From a candidate division WS1 bacterium (GTDB taxonomy: Bacteria; Armatimonadota; Zipacnadia; Zipacnadales; UBA5352), in the NCBI GenBank assembly GCA_003566775.1, contig PXBW01000164.1, positions 1-38,448 on the forward strand: a stretch of 38,448 bases of DNA. Direction: 5' to 3'. The position numbers were made by a program, and so were the translations under genes. Shown here piece after piece: positions 26,456 through 34,466 of this stretch. The notes under the pieces are model-generated. The model saw only the letters and a program-made list of their open reading frames with translations. It was not told the DNA's origin and made no database searches. Position 1 is the stretch's first letter. Every line of letters starts with the position of its first letter.

Positions 26456-27036
26456 TGGTAGAGAATGTGCTTCTAACGGGCGTCGGTGGACAGGGAATCA
26501 TCACCGCGAGCACCATTCTGTCGCAGGCGTGCAGGCTTGCGGGTTGGAGCGTGAAGAAGAGCGAAGTCCACGGTATGAGCCAGCGGGGGGGCAGCGTAGA
26601 CAGCCACGTGCGCCTCAGCGCGGATGAGCAGATCGCGTCACCACTTATACCCGAGGGCGGCGCCACAGTGATGCTCGCCTTCGAGCCTCTGGAGGGCCTG
26701 CGGCAGATCCGGCGAACTGCACCGGACGCGACAGTGCTGATCGAGAAGCGAATCATCGTGCCGGTCACAGTCAATCTGCCCGGATTCAGCTACCCCGAGA
26801 ATCTCTTCGACCGCCTCACCGCAAGCGGGCGCAATATCACGCTGCTCGCCGCCGCGGAGAAAGCCATCGAACTCGGAGAGCCTCGCGCGGGTAACAGCGT
26901 CCTGCTCGGTGCCCTGGCAACGCAGATCGATCTGCCCGAGCAGGCATGGTGGGATGCGATGGAACTCGTCCTGAAGCCGCACACGCTGGAGATCAACCGC
27001 AGAGCCTTCGATGCCGGGTATGAGATGATGGCGTAA
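26452..27036 (+). CDS. iorB: Indolepyruvate:ferredoxin oxidoreductase, beta subunit
   Basis: 194 residues from ATG 26452, or 193 from ATG 26455. The start overlaps the iorA stop (ATGA-type coupling), with GAGGGAG upstream. The 2-oxoacid:acceptor oxidoreductase gamma-type fold shows GVGGQGIITASTIL at the N-terminus and KKSEVHGMSQRGGSVDSHVR, both typical of IorB. It forms the heteromeric enzyme with the preceding alpha subunit in the cytoplasm. The length is normal for the family. Confidence 0.9.
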   Translation: MMVENVLLTGVGGQGIITASTILSQACRLAGWSVKKSEVHGMSQRGGSVDSHVRLSADEQIASPLIPEGGATVMLAFEPLEGLRQIRRTAPDATVLIEKRIIVPVTVNLPGFSYPENLFDRLTASGRNITLLAAAEKAIELGEPRAGNSVLLGALATQIDLPEQAWWDAMELVLKPHTLEINRRAFDAGYEMMA

Positions 27037-27098
27037 GCGGTCGTACATGCCCCCGGCACGGAGAGGCGCAAGGCTTACCGCACAGGGAGGAGTCGGAG

Positions 27099-28400
27099 AT
27101 GATCTGGGATCCGTTCTACGAGTGCATGGACGTTGAGCAGCGCGCCGAACTCAAGGTTCGTCGCCTTAGAGAGACAGTGGCCCGGCTCAGCGTCAATGTA
27201 CCCTGGTACCGCGATCGACTGTCCGAGAATAGCGTCGAGGCGGGGGACATCAGTTCGCTCGACGATTTGCAGCATCTGCCATTCACCACGAAGGAGGATC
27301 TGCGGGACAACTACCCATTCGGCCTCTTCGCGATACCGCCCGATGAGTGCGTGCGCATCCACGCATCGTCCGGTACCACCGGAAAGCCGGTAATCGCGGG
27401 ATACGCATCCGAGGACATCAGCATCTGGGCGCAGACGATTGCTCGCACTATCGCCTGCGGCGGTGGCAACAGCCACGATGTACTGCACAACGCCTACGGC
27501 TACGGACTCTTCACCGGGGGCCTCGGTTTGCACTATGGAGGTGAGTTAATGGGCTGTCTCGTGGTCCCGGTCTCCGGCGGCAATACCGAGCGTCAGCTCA
27601 TGCTCATGGAGGACCTCGGCAGCTCTATACTATGCTGCACTCCGTCCTACGCACTCACCATTGTCGATGAAGCGGAGGAGATAGGCTTCGACCTCGGTCG
27701 CATCAACCTCAAATCGGGTCTGTTCGGCGCCGAACCATGGAGCGAAGGCGCGCGTGAGGCTATCGAGGAGCGGCTCGGAATCTCCGCACACGACATATAT
27801 GGGCTGACCGAGATCATCGGACCGGGCGTGGCCGCCGAGTGCGAGGCGAAGGCCGGTCTGCACATCTTTGACGATCACTTTGTCCCCGAGATCATCGACC
27901 CGGACACCGGTGAGACGCTTCCGCCGGGCGAGCGCGGTGAGTTGGTCTTCACCTGCATAACCAAGCGCGCCTTCCCGCTCTTGCGCTTCCGTACGAGAGA
28001 CATCACGAAGCTCGACTTCGAGCCCTGCGAGTGCGGGCGCACCCAGCCGCGTATGGAGCGGGTTACCGGGCGCACCGACGACATGTTGATCATCCGCGGC
28101 GTCAACCTGTTCCCTTCGCAGATCGAGGAGGTCCTGCTCAAGATTGAGGAGGTCGAGCCGCACTACCAGCTTGTGCTGACGCGAGAGGGACGGCTCGATC
28201 AGCTTGAGGTGCAGGTCGAAGTCTCACCGGGGATGTTCTCTGACCAGGTGCGCCAGCTTGAAGCCATCGAAGAGAAGATACGAGAGCGAATCAGCTCGGC
28301 GGTAGGTATTCGCGTCGACGTCAAGCTCGTAGAACCGAAGACGATCGAGCGCTTCGCCGGCAAGGCAAAGCGTGTGATTGACAACCGTGAGGAGGCGTGA
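27099..28400 (+). CDS. paaK: Phenylacetate-CoA ligase family protein (second copy)
   Basis: 433 residues, the same length as the copy at 23361. GGAGGAG just upstream supports ATG 27099. It shows the canonical loop SSGTTGKPVIAGY, DIYGLTEIIGPG, RFRTRDIT, CECG, GRTDDMLIIRGVNLFPSQIE and the C-terminal lysine in RFAGKAKRVIDNRE. It forms aryl-CoA from an aryl acid, ATP and CoA. The two copies are clearly homologous but well diverged, so they probably differ in substrate (for example phenylacetate against indole- or hydroxyphenyl-acetate), or one is an inactive partner. The Shine-Dalgarno of the following ACT gene lies inside its last codons. Confidence 0.92.
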   Translation: MIWDPFYECMDVEQRAELKVRRLRETVARLSVNVPWYRDRLSENSVEAGDISSLDDLQHLPFTTKEDLRDNYPFGLFAIPPDECVRIHASSGTTGKPVIAGYASEDISIWAQTIARTIACGGGNSHDVLHNAYGYGLFTGGLGLHYGGELMGCLVVPVSGGNTERQLMLMEDLGSSILCCTPSYALTIVDEAEEIGFDLGRINLKSGLFGAEPWSEGAREAIEERLGISAHDIYGLTEIIGPGVAAECEAKAGLHIFDDHFVPEIIDPDTGETLPPGERGELVFTCITKRAFPLLRFRTRDITKLDFEPCECGRTQPRMERVTGRTDDMLIIRGVNLFPSQIEEVLLKIEEVEPHYQLVLTREGRLDQLEVQVEVSPGMFSDQVRQLEAIEEKIRERISSAVGIRVDVKLVEPKTIERFAGKAKRVIDNREEA

Positions 28401-28403
28401 GCG

Positions 28404-28856
28404 ATGAAGACTCAGGAGTTGCTGTCGAAGCAGGTCTCGGTATTCCTCGAGAACAAGTCGGGAAGGCTTGCGGAGGTGTGTCAGACGCTCGGCGACGCGG
28501 ACATCAATATCCGGGCGCTTTGCATCGCAGATACCTCGGACTTCGGGATTCTGCGACTGATCGTGAACGATCCCGATGAAGCGGTTGAGGTGCTGCAATC
28601 GGCGGGATTCTCCGTGGGCAGCACCGGGGTGCTCGCTCTGCGCATTCCAGATCGTCCCGGAGGCCTTGGAGAAGTGCTGGATCACCTTCAGGCGAGCGAG
28701 ATCAACGTGGAGTACATGTACGCTTTCTTCATCACCATTGCGGGTGACGCCGTGGTCCTGTTCAAGGTCGCCGACGAGATGCTCGACAGAACACTGGAGG
28801 TGCTCGACGAAGCCGGGATAACTGTCATTCCTTCGGAGCAGGTTTACGGTCTCTGA
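28404..28856 (+). CDS. Double ACT-domain protein, likely amino-acid sensor
   Basis: 150 residues made of two tandem ACT domains (about 1-72, QVSVFLENKSGRLAEVCQTL; and about 75-145, LALRIPDRPGGLGEVLDHL). It has no catalytic or DNA-binding domain. ACT domains bind amino acids. Small tandem-ACT proteins encoded beside phenylacetate-CoA ligase and indolepyruvate oxidoreductase genes occur in many anaerobes, and here only 3 nt separate it from the ligase stop. An aromatic amino acid is the natural guess for the ligand, and the ligases or oxidoreductase for the target; both are inference. Confidence 0.85.
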   Translation: MKTQELLSKQVSVFLENKSGRLAEVCQTLGDADINIRALCIADTSDFGILRLIVNDPDEAVEVLQSAGFSVGSTGVLALRIPDRPGGLGEVLDHLQASEINVEYMYAFFITIAGDAVVLFKVADEMLDRTLEVLDEAGITVIPSEQVYGL

Positions 28857-28885
28857 AGCCCGGACTGCATTTTAGTGTGCAACGC

Positions 28886-28919
28886 AGGCCGACCCATGCA
28901 GGGGCGCAAGGGCCGGCCT
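28886..28919 (+). terminator. Hairpin at the end of the aryl-CoA operon
   Basis: A 10-bp stem with one A.C mismatch (28886-28895 against 28910-28919; arm AGGCCGACCC) begins 30 nt after the stop at 28856. No T-run. It separates the operon from the comF-like gene. Confidence 0.5.
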
Positions 28920-28962
28920 CGTCATAACTGCGGTCGATTCTCTTGGAGGTATTCCGGGGCGC

Positions 28963-29814
28963 GTGAGGAAGAGGCCCTCCGCGAACATGCTGAGCGCTGG
29001 AATCGTTGATGATGTACTGAAGCTACTCTTCCCGCCGCGATGCCAGGTCTGTGGCGACCTCGATGATGGACTTCTGTGTGAGGAATGTCTCTCCGAAGTG
29101 TGCTTCATATCTCCGCCGCACTGTCTCTACTGCGGTATTCCGATGTATTCGGCCGGGCGGCATGAGGCGTCCCGGCAGCTTTGCGGCAACTGTCGGGACG
29201 GCCGCTGGCTCAGCGGAACACGCGCGGCAGGCCTCCATCTGACCACGCTGCGGCGGGCCGTTTTGAGGTACAAGTTCCAGGGACGGACGCGTCTCGCACC
29301 ATTATTCGGCCGATTGCTCGCAGACGTGGTCGCGGATGAGGCGGCGCGCGGAGAACTGCCGCTGGAGGCATGCGCGGCACTGGTACCGGTGCCGCTGCAC
29401 CCCAACCGGCGTCGGTGGCGGGGCTTCAACCAGGCCGAACTACTTTGTGAATCCCTCTCGGAGCGCACCGGGATTCCCGTCTGGTCCGACGTCATTCTCC
29501 GAGTGCGCGACACAGTCCCGCAGGTGAATATCAGCGGCAGCGAGCGACTCACAAACGTAAGAGGGGCTTTCGAAGCCCCATCTCGCAGCAAGCTCAACGC
29601 AGCGGCAGTCATACTGCTTGATGACGTGATGACCACCGGCGCGACGATGGAGGAGTGTGCCCGGGTGTTGCGAAAGAGTGGAGTCGCGGCGGTCTACGGA
29701 TTGACGGTGACGAGGGCGGCTCCAGCATGGCATCATCGGCCATCTGAGCCTCGGGAGGCCGGTGCCGCTGGCGATAGGACGCGGCAGCGGGGTGGCCTGT
29801 CCGGCGGGGATTAG
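28963..29814 (+). CDS. comF: ComF-family phosphoribosyltransferase-like protein
   Basis: 283 residues from GTG 28963, or 275 from ATG 28987; GGAGG at 28945-28949 is 13 nt from the GTG, so the start is uncertain. Paired C-x2-C motifs form a zinc-ribbon region (CQVCGDLDDGLLCEEC, then CLYCGI and CGNC). The type I phosphoribosyltransferase fold follows, with HPNRRRWRGFNQAELL and the PRPP loop VILLDDVMTTGAT (about 217-229). ComF proteins are needed for natural transformation in several bacteria and act on the cytoplasmic side of DNA uptake. The last 30 residues or so are Pro/Arg/Gly-rich and look like a non-conserved tail. Proximity to the pilus genes downstream fits a competence role. Confidence 0.85.
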   Translation: MRKRPSANMLSAGIVDDVLKLLFPPRCQVCGDLDDGLLCEECLSEVCFISPPHCLYCGIPMYSAGRHEASRQLCGNCRDGRWLSGTRAAGLHLTTLRRAVLRYKFQGRTRLAPLFGRLLADVVADEAARGELPLEACAALVPVPLHPNRRRWRGFNQAELLCESLSERTGIPVWSDVILRVRDTVPQVNISGSERLTNVRGAFEAPSRSKLNAAAVILLDDVMTTGATMEECARVLRKSGVAAVYGLTVTRAAPAWHHRPSEPREAGAAGDRTRQRGGLSGGD

Positions 29815-29938
29815 CGTGTTCAGCGATGAGGCGCATGGATCGGGATTGTTAAGATACTGCGATCACGAAGGTGCCCGGCCACGAACCGGGAAAGAACGTA
29901 TTACTTGGACACCGAGTCGACCTACGGAGACGGTTCGC

Positions 29939-29968
29939 TTGACTTCGCACTTCAGGGCGCGATATAAT
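29939..29968 (+). promoter_or_regulatory. Near-consensus sigma70-type promoter for the pilus operon
   Basis: TTGACT (29939-29944), an 18-nt spacer and a perfect TATAAT (29963-29968) lie upstream of pilB. The expected start is near 29975, giving a leader of about 65 nt before ATG 30041. This is the best promoter match in the window. Confidence 0.75.
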
Positions 29969-30040
29969 TGCTTTGAGTTACCCCTCATTGGCTGTGAGCG
30001 TTCCACCAGTCTTCCGGTTCGTACTTGAGAGGTGCAGATC

Positions 30041-31834
30041 ATGCGCAGATCCCGCGGCAGGAAGTTGATCGGGCAGATGCTCGTCGAGAAGGGTCATATT
30101 ACCGATGAGCAGCTTGAGGAGGCACTTGCGGCGCAGGAGCAGAGCACGCAGAGAATCGGCGAGATTCTGATGGACCTCGACTTCGTGGAAGAGGAGGAGC
30201 TCTATCAGACACTGGCCGAGCAGACGAATGTAGGCTATGTGAATCTGAAGGAGACCAAGCCAGATCCGAGCGTGGCCGGATTGATCGGTCAGGATGTGGC
30301 GAAGCGGCATATGGCCGTTCCAATCGACCGTGGCGAAGAGGGTACGATTCGTGTCGCAATGGCGGAGCCCGCCGACGTCATGGCTCTGGACGATCTCAAG
30401 ATGAGGCTGCAGGTGGCGGTCGAACCGCTCCTTGCCCCGGCCGATGCGATCGAGAGTGCCATCGAAAAGGTGTATAGCGATGCGGCCACCGGAGGGGGCG
30501 GTGCGGCGGCAGGTGGTGGCGGTGGAGGAGGCGGCGACTTCGGAATGGGGGAGATGGCGCAACTCGCCGAATCCGTCCGCGAGAGCGGTATCATCGGGGC
30601 CGATGACGAGGGCGGTGAGGACGAGCGGATTGACACCGACCGCATCGCCGACGTTGCCGACGAGGCGCCGATTATCCGCATTGCCAAGATCGTCATCCAG
30701 CGTGCGGTACAGGAACGAGCGTCCGATATTCACGTTGAACCGGGACGCGATGGAGTGCGTGTCCGCTACCGCATCGACGGTGTGCTGCACGAGATCCTGA
30801 CGCTTCCCAAGTATGTTCACGCTCCACTCATCTCGCGCCTGAAGATCATGTCCAACATGAACATCGCCGAGCGACGTGTGCCGCAGGACGGGCGCATTCA
30901 CATCCGGCACGCCGGAGAGGACTACGACCTGCGCGTCTCCACCATCCCCACCACCATCGGTGAGAAGTGCGTCATGCGCATCCTCGACAAACGCGGCATC
31001 ATGATGGGCCTGATCAATCTCGGCTTCACTCCCGAGATGATGGCGGTCATGGAGGATCTCATCCGACAGCCTAACGGTATGATCCTCTCGACCGGTCCGA
31101 CCGGAAGCGGCAAGACCACCACGCAGTACTCGATCCTGAATCGCATCAACGATATCGAGACCAACATCATTACCATCGAGGACCCTGTGGAGTATCAGAT
31201 CGACGGTATCAGTCAGGTTCACGTAAATCGCAAGGCGGGACTGACCTTCGCAATCGCTCTGAAGTACTTCCTGCGGCAGGACCCGGACATCATCCTGGTA
31301 GGAGAGATCCGCGACCTCGAGACCTCCGAAATCGCGATCCAGGCAGCCCTGACCGGTCACCTTGTGCTCAGCACTCTGCACACCAACGACGCGCCCTCGA
31401 CTGTCACGCGCATGATTGACATGGGCGTTGAGCCCTTCCTTATCGCTTCATCTGTCATCGCCTCGATTTCGCAGCGTCTTGCCCGTAAGCTCTGCGACAA
31501 CTGCAAGGAACCCTATGAGCCGGGCCGCGATCAGCTTCTCGGTCTCGGCTTCGATCCCGACGCTCCCGAGCACGAAGACGTCGTCTTCTACACCGGCAAG
31601 GGTTGCGGTAACTGTCGCAATACCGGATACAAGGGACGCATCGGTATCTTTGAGATGATGCTTCTCAATCAGGAGATTCGCGAACTGGTCGTGAAGCGCG
31701 CCTCGGCCGATCAGGTCAAGGAGGCAGCGCTGGCGAACGGCATGGTCACGCTCGGGCAGGACGCGCTGGACAAGGCGATGGCGGGCGTCACTGACATTGA
31801 CGAGATTATGCGCGTTGTATCCACGGTTAGGTAA
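30041..31834 (+). CDS. pilB: Type IV pilus assembly / type II secretion ATPase PilB (GspE)
   Basis: 597 residues from ATG 30041, with GAGAGG at 30027-30032; GTG 30032 overlaps that site and is rejected. The N-terminal MshEN-type domain (about 5-140) contains two related motifs, KLIGQMLVEKGHITDEQLEEAL and RIGEILMDLDFVEEEELYQTL; such domains bind cyclic di-GMP in some homologues. A poly-glycine linker (about 150-170) leads to the ATPase core with Walker A GPTGSGKT (about 352-359), an Asp box, Walker B IILVGEIRD, a His box with LHTNDAPST, and a four-cysteine zinc site (CDNC near 485, CGNC near 524). It powers pilus or pseudopilus extension from the cytoplasm. It leads the cluster pilB-pilT-pilC-pilD. 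Confidence 0.95.
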   Translation: MRRSRGRKLIGQMLVEKGHITDEQLEEALAAQEQSTQRIGEILMDLDFVEEEELYQTLAEQTNVGYVNLKETKPDPSVAGLIGQDVAKRHMAVPIDRGEEGTIRVAMAEPADVMALDDLKMRLQVAVEPLLAPADAIESAIEKVYSDAATGGGGAAAGGGGGGGGDFGMGEMAQLAESVRESGIIGADDEGGEDERIDTDRIADVADEAPIIRIAKIVIQRAVQERASDIHVEPGRDGVRVRYRIDGVLHEILTLPKYVHAPLISRLKIMSNMNIAERRVPQDGRIHIRHAGEDYDLRVSTIPTTIGEKCVMRILDKRGIMMGLINLGFTPEMMAVMEDLIRQPNGMILSTGPTGSGKTTTQYSILNRINDIETNIITIEDPVEYQIDGISQVHVNRKAGLTFAIALKYFLRQDPDIILVGEIRDLETSEIAIQAALTGHLVLSTLHTNDAPSTVTRMIDMGVEPFLIASSVIASISQRLARKLCDNCKEPYEPGRDQLLGLGFDPDAPEHEDVVFYTGKGCGNCRNTGYKGRIGIFEMMLLNQEIRELVVKRASADQVKEAALANGMVTLGQDALDKAMAGVTDIDEIMRVVSTVR

Positions 31835-31884
31835 GCGGGGTACGCCAACGCTTCGGCTGCTACGCGCCAACAGGAGGCCATAAT

Positions 31885-33021
31885 ATGGCGACAGAGCAAA
31901 GGACTCGTTCACGGCGGAAGGTCAAGCCGATAGTTGACGTACACATTGATGAACTGCTCGAACTCGTCGTCGAGCACGACGCTTCGGACCTGCACATAAG
32001 CCCGGGTCTTCCGCCGATTCTGCGCATCGACGGTGAACTGAAGAGAACGCGCTACCAGGAGTACACCCCTGAAGTCACCCAGCGGATGATCTACGATATC
32101 CTCACCGACGATCAGGTCCAGCGCTTTGAGACGGACCTCGAGTTGGACTGCTCCTACGCCTATCAGGACATAGCTCGCTTTCGGGTTAATGTCTATCGAG
32201 ATCGCGGCGACGTGGCCGGTGCGTTTCGACTGATCCCGCGCAAGATTCCCACCATCGAGGAGCTGAATCTGCCATCGGTTCTGCTCGACCTGTCACGCAG
32301 AATGCGCGGGCTGCTCCTCGTGACTGGCCCGACCGGTAGCGGCAAGTCAACATCACTGGCGTCCATGATCAATCAGATCAATACGGAGCGCGCGGAGCAT
32401 ATCATCACAATCGAGGACCCGATCGAGTACCTGCACGAACACAAGAAGTCGGTAATCAACCAGCGAGAACTCGGGCACGACACCCACAGCTTCAACAATG
32501 CCCTGCGCGCGTCGCTCCGTGAGGATCCGGACGTGATCCTGGTCGGTGAGATGCGCGATCTCGAGACGATCCACCTCGCGGTAACCTGTGCTGAAACCGG
32601 TCACCTTGTGATGGCCACACTTCACACCAACAGCGCCGCAGAGTCCGTGGACCGCATGATCGACGTCTTTCCTCCTGCCCAGCAGGAGCAGATACGCATT
32701 CAGTTGTCGAACAACCTCGTCGCCATCCTGTCACAGCAGCTTCTCCCGCGCGCCGGGCAGCCTGGAAGAATTGCGGCGATAGAGGTGATGGTCGCCAACT
32801 CAGCGATCCGCAACCTCATCCGCGAGGCGAAAACGCACCAGATCACATCGGTAATCCAGACCGCGGCCGAGTCGGGTATGCAGACGATGGATCAGGCACT
32901 CAGGGACCTCTACAAGCAGAGCATGATCACCTACGAAGACGCGATGCGCCGCGCCCAGAACCCGATCGAACTCGAGAAGCTGATTCACGGCGACACCAGC
33001 GACGAGGCTTCCGCGCGCTGA
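31885..33021 (+). CDS. pilT: Twitching motility retraction ATPase PilT
   Basis: 378 residues; AGGAGG precedes ATG 31885. It has Walker A GPTGSGKST (about 148-156), the Asp box, Walker B VILVGEMRDLETI, the His box ATLHTNSA, and the C-terminal AIRNLIRE motif that is diagnostic for PilT and needed for pilus retraction. Its presence indicates a retractable type IV pilus, and not only a type II secretion pseudopilus. The N-terminus carries about 35 extra residues of basic character (TRSRRKVKP). Located 50 nt after pilB and likely co-transcribed. Confidence 0.95.
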   Translation: MATEQRTRSRRKVKPIVDVHIDELLELVVEHDASDLHISPGLPPILRIDGELKRTRYQEYTPEVTQRMIYDILTDDQVQRFETDLELDCSYAYQDIARFRVNVYRDRGDVAGAFRLIPRKIPTIEELNLPSVLLDLSRRMRGLLLVTGPTGSGKSTSLASMINQINTERAEHIITIEDPIEYLHEHKKSVINQRELGHDTHSFNNALRASLREDPDVILVGEMRDLETIHLAVTCAETGHLVMATLHTNSAAESVDRMIDVFPPAQQEQIRIQLSNNLVAILSQQLLPRAGQPGRIAAIEVMVANSAIRNLIREAKTHQITSVIQTAAESGMQTMDQALRDLYKQSMITYEDAMRRAQNPIELEKLIHGDTSDEASAR

Positions 33022-33131
33022 ACCCGCCAGCCGAATGGCAGATTAAATCTTAGCGAACTCGTTTCTGCCGCACTTCCAGGGATCATAATAGTACATACGT
33101 GGGAGTGTACGTGGGCGAAGGAGTTGGTATC

Positions 33132-34373
33132 ATGCCGACATTCGTTTACAAGGCAAAGGACAAGACGGGACAGGAGGTCGAGCAGACACAGGAGGCGTCC
33201 TCCAAGGACGCCCTGATCAAGTCTCTGCGCGACGAGGGCCTGTACCCCACCAGCGTTAAGCAGCAGAAGAGTTCCTCGCTGATGAAGAAGGCCTCGAAGA
33301 AGAGCTTCAACATCAGCTTCGGGACCCGGGTCGGCCTCAAGGACCTCGCCATCTTCTGCCGGCAGTTCGCCACCATGATCAATGCCGGCGTCTCGCTGGT
33401 GCGCTGCCTCGATGTGCTCGAGCAGCAGACCTCGAACATAGGCCTCAAGGATATCATCCGGGACATTCAGTCAGAGGTCGAAGGCGGGGCGACGCTGTCG
33501 AAGTCGATGGCGAAGTTCCCCAAGGTGTTCAGTGAGCTGTCGATAGGTCTCGTACGCGCCGGAGAAGTCGGTGGTGTTCTCGACGAGACACTCGAACGTC
33601 TCGCGGGCTTCATGGAGAAGGACCTCGAACTTCGCCAGAAGATCAAGTCGGCGATGACCTACCCGGTTATGGTTATCGTGACCGCCATCCTCATTGTGAG
33701 CTTCCTTGTAATGTTTATCCTGCCGCAGTTTATGGACCTGTTCCTCGAACTGGGCATGGAAGAGGAGGATTTCCCCGCACCCACGCGCTTCCTCATGGAC
33801 CTGAGCAACTTCATGCTCCAGCGATGGTACATCATGATCGCTATCGTCGTGGGTCTGTGGATTGCGATCGGCCGGATCAAGGCCACCAAGACCGGTAAGC
33901 GCGTGTATGACACAGTATTGCTCAAGGTGCCGGTCTTCGGGCCGCTCAATCACAAGATCGCGGTGGCGCGATTTGCGCGCACGCTTTCAACGCTGCTGTC
34001 CTCGGGTGTCCCGATCCTGCAGGCGATGGAGACGGTCGCCGGAACCGTGGCGAACGACGTGATTGCCGATGCGATCCTGCTCTCTCGGGCGAGTATCCGT
34101 GAGGGTGACACGATCGCCGACCCGCTCACCGAGAGCAAGCAATTCCCGCCGATGGTCGTGCAGATGATCACCATCGGGGAGGAGACCGGTCAGCTTGACA
34201 GCATGCTTGAGAAGGTTGCGATCTTCTACGAGAATGAGGTTGACTCGGCGGTGGAGAGCCTTACCGCCGCCATTGAGCCGGTCATGATCGTCGTGCTGGG
34301 CTTCGTGGTCGGCTTCATTGTTATCGCGATGTTTCTGCCGTTGATCGGCGTAATCGAGGAACTTGCCCAGTAG
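33132..34373 (+). CDS. pilC: Type IV pilus inner-membrane platform protein PilC (GspF)
   Basis: 413 residues from ATG 33132, set by AGGAG at 33119-33123 (8-nt spacing); the longer frame from GTG 33099 lacks conservation. It opens with MPTFVYKAKDKTGQ, the usual PilC start. Two T2SSF domains (about 70-195 and 275-400) each contain the FCRQFATMINAGV / FARTLSTLLSSGVPILQAME type motif, and three membrane segments are visible (near 180-205, 230-260 and 380-405). It is the membrane anchor on which the PilB and PilT ATPases act. Confidence 0.94.
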   Translation: MPTFVYKAKDKTGQEVEQTQEASSKDALIKSLRDEGLYPTSVKQQKSSSLMKKASKKSFNISFGTRVGLKDLAIFCRQFATMINAGVSLVRCLDVLEQQTSNIGLKDIIRDIQSEVEGGATLSKSMAKFPKVFSELSIGLVRAGEVGGVLDETLERLAGFMEKDLELRQKIKSAMTYPVMVIVTAILIVSFLVMFILPQFMDLFLELGMEEEDFPAPTRFLMDLSNFMLQRWYIMIAIVVGLWIAIGRIKATKTGKRVYDTVLLKVPVFGPLNHKIAVARFARTLSTLLSSGVPILQAMETVAGTVANDVIADAILLSRASIREGDTIADPLTESKQFPPMVVQMITIGEETGQLDSMLEKVAIFYENEVDSAVESLTAAIEPVMIVVLGFVVGFIVIAMFLPLIGVIEELAQ

Positions 34374-34410
34374 CCCGTCGGGGACGGTTTGCCGGCGGGG
34401 CCGCGATTCG

Positions 34411-34432
34411 GCGGCCGGTGCCTGCCGGCCGC
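34411..34432 (+). terminator. GC hairpin between pilC and the prepilin peptidase gene
   Basis: GCGGCCGG (34411-34418) pairs perfectly with 34425-34432 around a 6-nt loop, 37 nt after the pilC stop. Without a T-run it may reduce rather than end transcription into the next gene. Confidence 0.4.
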
Positions 34433-34466
34433 TGTATCGTTACACGGCAACGACCGAAGGTTTGAG

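Noticed and set aside
29978-31381. 467-codon open frame on the minus strand
   Set aside because: Antisense to pilB, which has complete motifs. The antisense product has no recognisable domain or Shine-Dalgarno site.
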